This document shows, piece by piece, positions 57,220 to 64,000 of a stretch of 64,000 nt of DNA (position 1 is the stretch's first letter; the number at the start of each line of letters is the position of its first letter). A program made the translations under genes and the position numbers. Source of the DNA: Microstegium vimineum (taxonomy: Eukaryota > Streptophyta > Magnoliopsida > Poales > Poaceae); contig CM039130.1 of the NCBI GenBank assembly GCA_022036555.1, forward strand, positions 15,143,840 to 15,207,839, in the 5' to 3' direction. The notes beneath the pieces are model-generated. The model was not told the DNA's origin. It saw only the letters and a list, made by a program, of their open reading frames with translations, and did no database searches.

Positions 57220-60200
57220 TCTGACACCTTGTGTTATGCTAGCATTAGGATCATCATTAGCCACTAAGCATAAGCATTTGCATTGCACTCATGTTTATTT
57301 ATGCCATCATTTCATGTGTGTTGCTTATATCCTTCACACTAGAATTGAATAGGTGTGTTGTGCTCTAAATCTTAGTTAACATGTTTAGCTAAGTTTGCAA
57401 CACCTAGAATAAAGAGTGGATTGCTTTTATTGATTAATTACCCTGCCTATCTAAGCCTAGTTTAATTAATAAGAATAAAATTATTTCTTTCTTTAAAATG
57501 GCCTAATTTGTTTTGAATCTAGAACCTTGTAAAATAATGGTTTTCAGAAAATATGACCTACATAAAAAATGTAGAGAATATTATTCTCAACAACTTTGGT
57601 TTAAGTTTCAAATCTTAGTTTTGAGTTTTTAAAAAAGTTTTGAATTAAATTCAGTTTGAAACAAATAAAAGAAAAATGGAAAAAGGCAAACAGAGTTGGA
57701 ATGGGCCGAGTCGACCCATTCGGCCCGCTCGGCCATGCGCCAGCCCACGCGCACCGTGCCTGCACGCGCGCTCCAGTGCACGCGCTTCGCACATGCCGCG
57801 CACGCGCAGCGCACGCCCGCGCGCCAGCTCCCGACACGGCCGCGTCGTACGCCGGCGTTGCTGCCGCGTGGCCGACGATGCCTGTCGAGCTGCGCCGACC
57901 ATGCCACGGCGCGCCACTCACCTTGCACCGCGTGCTGACACACTGTGCCGACCCCGCACTCGCCCACTCGCCGCCACTGCTTGCGTAGAGCACCGCGCCG
58001 CGCGCCGCACCGTCCCATTGACATTACACCGCCACAGCGCCGGCTTCCGGCCAGCCGCTTGCCCCGTCTCAGTCGCAATCGAGTGCGCATCCGCCTTAAC
58101 GGCGCTAGGACCAAGTCGCGCTCTGCCCCGCACGCTATCTCCTCTACCTCACGCGTCGCAAACATGCCACGCCACTGCCACCCACCGCACCGTCGCGTCT
58201 CGGCCCCCACCGGCCGCGCCGGTCGGCCATAACCGCGCCCAAGGGTGCACCTACACCCCCTCTACCTCTCGCAACCACAAACAAGCATGCTCATTCACTC
58301 GTTTGCTCGCTCTGCCTCCGCTCTCGCCGCGCCGAGCACTGAGTGCTCACATTCGCCCCCTTCACCAATTTGCCACCATCCGAGCTCCTCTGCTCGATGC
58401 GTCCCGCACACCGTCTCGTCTTCACCTCGCGCACGCCCTGCTCGCCGTTGCAGCACCAGCCAAGCACTCCCCACGCCGGAACGCCACCGACGTTCCTCGG
58501 CTCGCAGTCGCCACCGCAAGGACCACACCGTGTTCACCCACCTCTCGACTTCCTCCGCTACTTCCATCTCCACGGAAGCTTCACTGAAGGTAGTAGAGGT
58601 GAGAACACCGTTCTTCTCACGCCATCTCGCCCTGAAACACAGTACGCCGTCCACCGTGCGTCATTGCCGCCGCCACAGAGCTCGCACGTGGCCAGGCTTC
58701 CATAGAGCCTCTCCGGTTCAAACAACACCCATGCTGCACTCACCACACCAACGTGGTGCTCACGCACCCGCTCGCCAGGCAACACAGCGTCGGTGAGAGC
58801 ACCACCGCACCACACCGCCGCATTGCGCTGCCATCGCACGCCGCTAGCTCGCTACTAAGTCGCGTTGGCTCAACCAACCCCACCATTCGATGCGCGTCAT
58901 CACCACGAGTCCAGCGCATCCACTCTCACCGCCGACAAGCTCCCCGCCGGCGAGAAAGCGCCGGTCAGCGCCGAGCTCTGCTCTCTGCTCGCCGACAGGT
59001 GGACCCGTGTTGACCATGGGCCCCGCCTGTCAGCCGCTCCAGTCACACCTGTGCATATTGGGCCGAGCCCAGCACTGTTGGCCTTGGGCCCAATCCAGAA
59101 ATGTTTTCTTTTATTCATTTTCAGTAATGCTTGTTATTTTTTATCTGGAGTTTCGTAAATCCAAAAATGATGAAATAAATTTTGTTAGTCTCTATAAATG
59201 AATATCTTTCTGTTAAAAATATAAAAGTAATTTTTGGAGAATGTCTTCAGTATTAATGTTTAAATCACCCTTTTCTGCATTTATCAAAGTTAAATGTGTT
59301 CTTGTGTAAAATGATTAGATAAAAATATGAAGTTTTTATGCTAGCTCTATCATCTTGTGTGGAGGATAGGAAAAATATAATAAGACATGTTTCTGTGTAG
59401 TATTTATTTATTAGCTATTAAAATGTGTTTCTTCTGTTTTCATAGATTAATTCCTATGGTAAATCTGTGCATGGATAAATCATGAAATTTTTGTGTCGCC
59501 TCTGTATTTCCTGCTCTATCTATGAAAATATAAAATGTAGAGTGTTGTATGGCAGAAAAGATACTTGTAGTTCAAGTGTTCTTTTCTAGGGTTTTCTTTG
59601 GAAAATCATATAGATAATAATCTGGTAGTTCTAATCTGGTAGTGTTGATCATTAAATTTTCTTGATAAATATGTTTCTATGTAAAGAACCTGTTAAAAAT
59701 AACAAATGGCATGTTTCACCCGGTTAGCCAGTAGGTCTAGTGTAAAGTGCTTTTTCTGCATTTAAATTCATCTTTTTGTACCTGCTGTTGTATAGCTTTG
59801 CTAGGGGTAAAATTTATACACTAGTATCCAGTAAGCATGCTTTGTCCTCTGTTAATTTGGTTGATTTTTCTGAGCAATCTTTAATAGGCTTGCTGTCTAA
59901 AGTTGATCTAGGGTGAATAATTGGTTTAATACTAGAGGCCACCTTTAAGTGTTAAATTCCATCTTCAAGCATCATCCCTTGCACCCATAAGTACTTATAT
60001 GCATTGCAAACATTTAGGACCAGTGGAGGAGCATCAGGTGCCACCTCAAGGAGCAGAAGTCCAGGAGGTGCAGGAGGTGCAAGAGGAGTTCCCCGAGCCA
60101 GAATCTAACCTCCCTGAGTGTCCTTACCACCAGCCCTCCACCTTCACTCAAGGCAAGCCCCGGAGCATTTTAAGCCTCCCAAGCATTTTATAAAATAATC

Positions 60201-61592
60201 TACTTGAGTATTTTTATAATGTGATGCATTAAGTGGTAGGAGTTGATTTAATCCCAATTGATGCATTACCTTCCTTGATATTGTTTACCTACCTTGTTAA
60301 CCTAATAAAATAAAAGTAAAAGTAACTGCTTAGACTGCTTAGAAGAATGGTTACATGTATATTTATATCTTTGTATTATCCCATGGGGATAGTATCAATC
60401 ACGGTTGGCTATATTTTGCTATCGTGGGAAAGAACCAATGATAGTAATGAATTACGATCAACTTAAAGGAAGAGGCACCAAGTGGTTAAGACTTGGGGGT
60501 GGTCCGTCCGTTGGATCGTATAGGTTTGTATACGACGGTGGCCCTCGTACATCTTTGAATGCGCCCTTTCGCATACGGGACGTTGTGATCTTCGACCCCG
60601 AAGCCGAGTAAACACTGTCCGGGCCGACGCTCAATCTGCTGTGAGCACCATGTAGTTTGTAGATAATATCTGCCCCTTCGTGGCCAACAGATTTCTACAA
60701 TTGGCTGGATCAATGTGAGCGGTAACCCAATGCATGGACCCGACGGGGAATGTGTGGGCGTGTGTTAAAGGTAATCTTGTCAGCTGGTTGTATATCGATT
60801 CGAATCGCCGTCTCCCACCAGATAGTGGGGGATTATGTTGAGCACCACCACGGTACAACTCCATGTGACATCGTAATGGTTCCACTAAAATATTGATAAA
60901 GGAACTGAATATGGTATTATCATATTGTTTGTTTAGATCAAGTGAAGTGCTCTAGTATTGGTGCAAAACCTAGAGATAATTAATAGGATGGAAAATGGCT
61001 GCTCTCTAATCTTTAAAGTTATCTCATCTCGCTCGTGTTTACGCAAAAGAAAAGCTTCGCCAACCCCACATATATACTCGTGCATATCCTTGGAGTCTTT
61101 CTTTTCAGTTAGACGGGTAAGTCTAGCTGAGTACATTCCCGTACTCAGGGTTTATCCCGTTTGTTGCAGATGGCCAAGTATACTTTGGCTATTGTAAGCA
61201 CTGCCTCTACCCTATTGAAGGAGAAGAGGAGTAGGCCTTGGGCAAGGTCTTCCACGAGCTCATCTTTTGCTGTTGTCGGACATGGTCTCGGTGGCACCCC
61301 CAATTATTAAATGTTATAATGTGGAGTAAAAACTTTGGGAATAGTTTCAAAACAATGTGTTTCAATTTGGAATAACTTTTAAATTCTGTACTTTATTTAC
61401 TTATTTAGGTTACTCTTTGGTTTGTTCGAATGTGCATACCTGAGTTTGCACGATCTTGGTCGGATATACGATTGTTAGAAATCCTTCGAGATTTCCAGAC
61501 TACTGGGATTATATGAGCTCAAGTGCTCTAGGTGGTTGTTAATTCGACTACTTTGGTACTTCATCTCTTATAATTTGGACGGTTCTGCCACA
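57220..61592 (+). repeat. 3' LTR of element V (4373 bp)
   Basis: Starts TCTGACACC (probably TGTGACACC originally) and ends GGTTCTGCCACA before TSD TTACC. GC-rich block at 57700-59090. Long ORFs here mirror those of the other LTR and are not genes. Confidence 0.85.
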
Positions 61593-61597
61593 TTACC

Positions 61598-62235
61598 TTG
61601 TGACTCAAGAACTGGAAATGGATCTGGCCCGATCCTACGTAGATGACCGCGTTGGTGGTTTTGAGGAAGGGCCTTCCCAAGATGACGGGAACGTCCATGT
61701 TGGCTCCCATGTCCAGGATAATGAAGTCGGTGGGGATGTACTCATCTTGGATGTTCACCAAGATATCCCTCGCAAGTCCCTCAGGAAACTATATCGTTTG
61801 ATCCGCCATCTAGAAGCGAACACATGTAGGGACCATAGGTCCTCCTAATCGATTATCGTATGTTACCTTGGACATGAGGTTGACGCCTGATCCAAGATCA
61901 CAGAAGGCATTGTGGAACGTTTGTTGTCCGATTGAGCACTTGATCGTTGGGTGGCCTAGATCTTCCTTCTTCATGATGAAGGTAGGATCGAGAAGATAGC
62001 CCCAATAGGAGCAAAGTGGAGGCTTATCGAACTTTGTTGTGACCATGTTTACATGCTCAATGGGATCCTCTGGTTTCCTAGGAATCTTACCTTGTTCTAT
62101 GGATGGCATAGCTGCTGCTAGTTGAGCTAATTGTGTTTCTAGCATTTTATTAAAGCTCAATTGATTTTTCATAGCAGTGGTGAAGCTATCCATTTTCTCA
62201 CCAAAAGTTTCAAGAACTTTATCAGTGGCAATCAT
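61598..62235 (-). pseudogene. U aspartic protease region
   Basis: 61810-62235 has KCSIGQQTFHNAFCDLGSGV, in which the catalytic triad reads D-L-G-S-G. 61561-61761 has DMGANMDVPVILGRPFLKT, the second protease block. A break lies near 61800. It follows gag on the same strand and is interrupted at 61592 by V. Confidence 0.7.
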
Positions 62236-62253
62236 CTTTTTATTTATACCATC

Positions 62254-62392
62254 CTAAATCTTAGATTGACCAAGAACAAGATCTTTCAATGAAGGTTGGT
62301 TATTGTAAGAATTATTGTAATTGCTATTACCTCCATTACCTTGGTAGAAGGGACGTGAATTACAGCCTCCTTGTTGTTGGGGACGATACCCG

Positions 62393-62429
<37 letters not shown>

Positions 62430-63354
62430 GGTTGTTGATGAAGTTCACGTCCTCCTTTGATGTCTCAAGGCAATTATTTCCCGAGTGATCATTTCCCCCG
62501 CATACCTCACACCACGGATCAGTTTCAATAGCTTGTGCGGCAGCAATGGGGTAGATGGCCTCTCGTTCCTTCTTGGAACCTTCTTCTATCTTCTTCATCA
62601 AGAGGTCCATCTTGGCAGAGAGTATGTCCACCTCATTGATGGTGTGCATACCTCTCTTCTTTGGCTGGAGTCATTCCTCACCCCATCCTTGGTTGAGTAC
62701 CATCTTTTCGATGAGGTCCTTGGCATTCCTCACTGTGTGTTGGAGGAATGCCCCTCCAACGGCAGCATCAAGGTGACTACGGGCCATGCTAGACAACCCA
62801 TGGTAGAATCCGTGAATCAGGAGCCAGTCTTCTATCCCATGATGAGGACAGGCACGAATGTACTCCTGGAGACGTTCCCATGCTTCAGGAATCGTCTCGT
62901 CAGACTGTTATTGGAAGCTTGAGATCTTTCCACTAAGCGCATTAGTTTTTCCCATCGAGAAGAACTTCTTGAGGAATGCACTAGCACACCTCTCCCAGGT
63001 GGTGGCTTCTTGTTTGTGGCCATAGAACCATTTCTTCGCCTTTCCCAATAACAAGAATGGGAAGAGGCGAAGACAACTAGCGTCAGGCATCACTCCTTTG
63101 ATGGTAAAAGTGCCACACACCTCCATGAAGTGTTGGAGATGAGCATTGGCATCCTCATGGGGCTTCCCACAGAATGGATTGGCATGCACCATGTGGATCA
63201 AGGCGGGCTTCAGCTCGAAGGTAGCATCCCCGATGTTGACCTCGGGACCCGGAGCTACGTGGGTAGCGGATGGAGTTGAGAAGTCAGAGATCGCCTTCTT
63301 GGCCATAGCTTCCTTGAGTGGTGGTGTACAGCCTCCTTCCTCGAACGGATTCAA
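62254..63354 (-). pseudogene. U gag, Athila type
   Basis: 62908-63354 carries the capsid motif HMVHANPFCGKPHEDANAHL with LRLFPFLLLGKAKKWFYGH. 62254-62649 carries CEVCGGNDHSGNNC, a zinc knuckle, and an Asn-rich run. A stop or frameshift separates the two near 62650-62907. Motifs match Athila-lineage gag. Confidence 0.75.
62392..62429. repeat. (GTT)n microsatellite coding poly-Asn
   Basis: About twelve GTT repeats, read as a run of Asn on the minus strand within U gag. Confidence 0.9.
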
Positions 63355-63577
63355 GGTCGAGATGAACCTCTGAGGTGGAACTTAACGACGTCTAGTTCTC
63401 CTCAACAGCTAATGGGGATCTTCTAGATAGTTTCCCGGCAATTGGAAACCGCTCATACACCGTCTGGCTTCACAAGAAAGGAAGACACAGATAGGGGTAA
63501 GCCCCTAAGACTAATTGATAACTAAGTTAACGAGAATCTCTGGATTCAATCTAATTAAAATGTCTAAGCTAAGCTTT

Positions 63578-63594
63578 CCCCGGCAACGGCGCCA
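63578..63594 (-). other. Primer binding site of element U (tRNA-Asp type)
   Basis: TGGCGCCGTTGCCGGGG on the minus strand is complementary to the 3' end of plant tRNA-Asp (CCCCGGCAACGGCGCCA). It lies 8 bp from the LTR end at 63603. Confidence 0.85.
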
Positions 63595-63602
63595 GAAATT
63601 CT

Positions 63603-64000
63603 TGTTGGTATTTCTTATGACTATTGGACAAATCCGCAAGGGCACAGATTATACCATTGTAGCACTTCACCTAGGAGTATTCCAAGGTATCGTAATTTAT
63701 ATTTTCCCAAGGGAAAGCTGGGCTAGAAATGATACTTAGAAAGAGATCCTAGAGAGCACCTCAACTTAGTACCAACTAGTTATAGGGTGGTAAACGATAT
63801 ATGTGATAGTAAGGGTTGATGAATGAATAAGCCAAGGTAAATGATACTTAGAACGGACTAGATAGAGTAGCTAGGTGGGAGGACAATGAAGAGTAAAGGG
63901 ACTCCTATGCAAATCACTCTACTTCAATATACTTAGTCAATTAACTAGTCTAAACACTATAGTTTGTCTCCTGAATACAAGTATGCTAGGCGAGAGGATA
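63603..64000 (-). repeat. 5' LTR of element U, cut by the window end
   Basis: It begins TGTTGGTATTTC and follows the LTR at 5321 with about 90% identity. Only the U5-side 398 bp is in the window. Confidence 0.8.

Larger units (their letters stand above)
50273..61592 (+). mobile_element. Tekay/Del-like chromovirus (V), internally deleted
   Basis: Perfect TSD TTACC (50268-50272, 61593-61597). The right LTR is 57220-61592 (4373 bp). The left LTR is 50273-54055, cut short and fused to pol, so PBS, gag and protease are missing. RT, RNase H, integrase and a chromodomain-like end follow. LTR length, GC-rich block and chromodomain place it near Tekay/Del. It is inserted in the U protease region. Confidence 0.9.
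5321..64000 (-). mobile_element. Athila-like Ty3/gypsy element (U), outermost host of the nest
   Basis: The same sequence TGTTGGTATTTCTTATGACT opens LTR copies at 5321 and at 63603; the second is cut by the window end. Over their first 150 bp they are roughly 90% identical. On the minus strand the order is 5' LTR (63603 on), tRNA-Asp-type PBS, gag, protease, then after the V insertion a protease tail, an internal promoter, a downstream ORF, and after the C insertion the 3' LTR. No RT, RNase H or integrase was found in the U-derived parts, so it appears non-autonomous. It must be the oldest LTR element here, because C and V interrupt it. The right TSD is outside the window; the left flank is GAAAT. 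Confidence 0.7.

Noticed and set aside
57601..59201. Long ORFs up to 303 aa in the second V LTR
   Set aside because: Same LTR artefact; low-complexity Ala/Arg/Pro/Ser content and no domain.
63578..63594. tRNA-Asp 3' end sequence as a possible tRNA gene
   Set aside because: Only 17 bases next to an LTR; it is a primer binding site.

Overview
The window reads as plant nuclear DNA, most likely from a grass. It is a nested stack of transposable elements and I found no ordinary host gene, rRNA or tRNA gene. The grass assignment is an inference. It rests on a CACTA element with CACTGCCGGTT-type subterminal repeats, a Sirevirus (Ty1/copia) with CCGGAC/GTCCGG-rich LTRs and several polypurine tracts, a Tekay/Del-like chromovirus with a 4.4 kb LTR holding a very GC-rich block, and Tat-lineage Ty3/gypsy elements.

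Layout. (1) 1-4657: part of a CACTA element; its minus-strand second gene encodes a plant-transposase-like domain and an Ulp1-like cysteine protease. (2) 4658-5320: a clipped Ty3/gypsy LTR with its primer binding site (element T). (3) 5321 to beyond 64000: an Athila-like element on the minus strand (U), which hosts nearly everything else. Its 3' LTR lies at 5321-6445, downstream ORF at 47923-49130, gag-protease at 61598-63354, tRNA-Asp-type PBS at 63578-63594 and 5' LTR from 63603. (4) U is split by a minus-strand Sirevirus (C, about 6446-47659) and a plus-strand chromovirus (V, 50273-61592, TSD TTACC). (5) C is itself split by four insertions: X (Tat lineage, minus, 12238-26753, near-TSD GAAGC/GTAGC), Z (gag-only, plus, 27492-33366, TSD CCAGC), Y (pol-less, plus, 33857-40256, TSD ATGGG) and W (about 3 kb solo LTR, 43723-46750, TSD GCTCC). 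(6) A 609 bp hAT-like MITE sits inside one LTR of X. Nesting therefore reaches four levels: U > C > X > MITE.

The most interesting biology is in X, Y and Z. X carries gag-PR-RT-RNaseH-aRNaseH-INT and, between integrase and the 3' LTR, a gene on the opposite strand that encodes a plant mobile domain (PMD) protein with a coiled-coil tail. Y has lost all pol but keeps a homologous PMD gene, again antisense to the element and again just upstream of the PPT and 3' LTR. The two genes share exon structure: a 9-codon first exon, then a phase-0 PMD exon of about 480 codons. X also has a second, unrecognised gene on the same strand as its PMD gene, with its own TATA box. Y and Z are saturated on both strands with the short motif TGCCGAT/ATCGGCA, in LTRs, leaders, coding sequence and introns. 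I propose, as inference only, that this family carries an old antisense PMD module plus a dispersed nucleic-acid motif, possibly a protein target or anti-silencing system. Z and Y look like non-autonomous derivatives needing pol from an X-like partner.

All coding regions here are broken by stops, frameshifts or insertions. Several stops are tryptophan TGG turned into TGA or TAG, as expected from deamination of methylated DNA. Boundaries come from LTR pairs and target-site duplications read by eye; motif counts and identities are also by eye.
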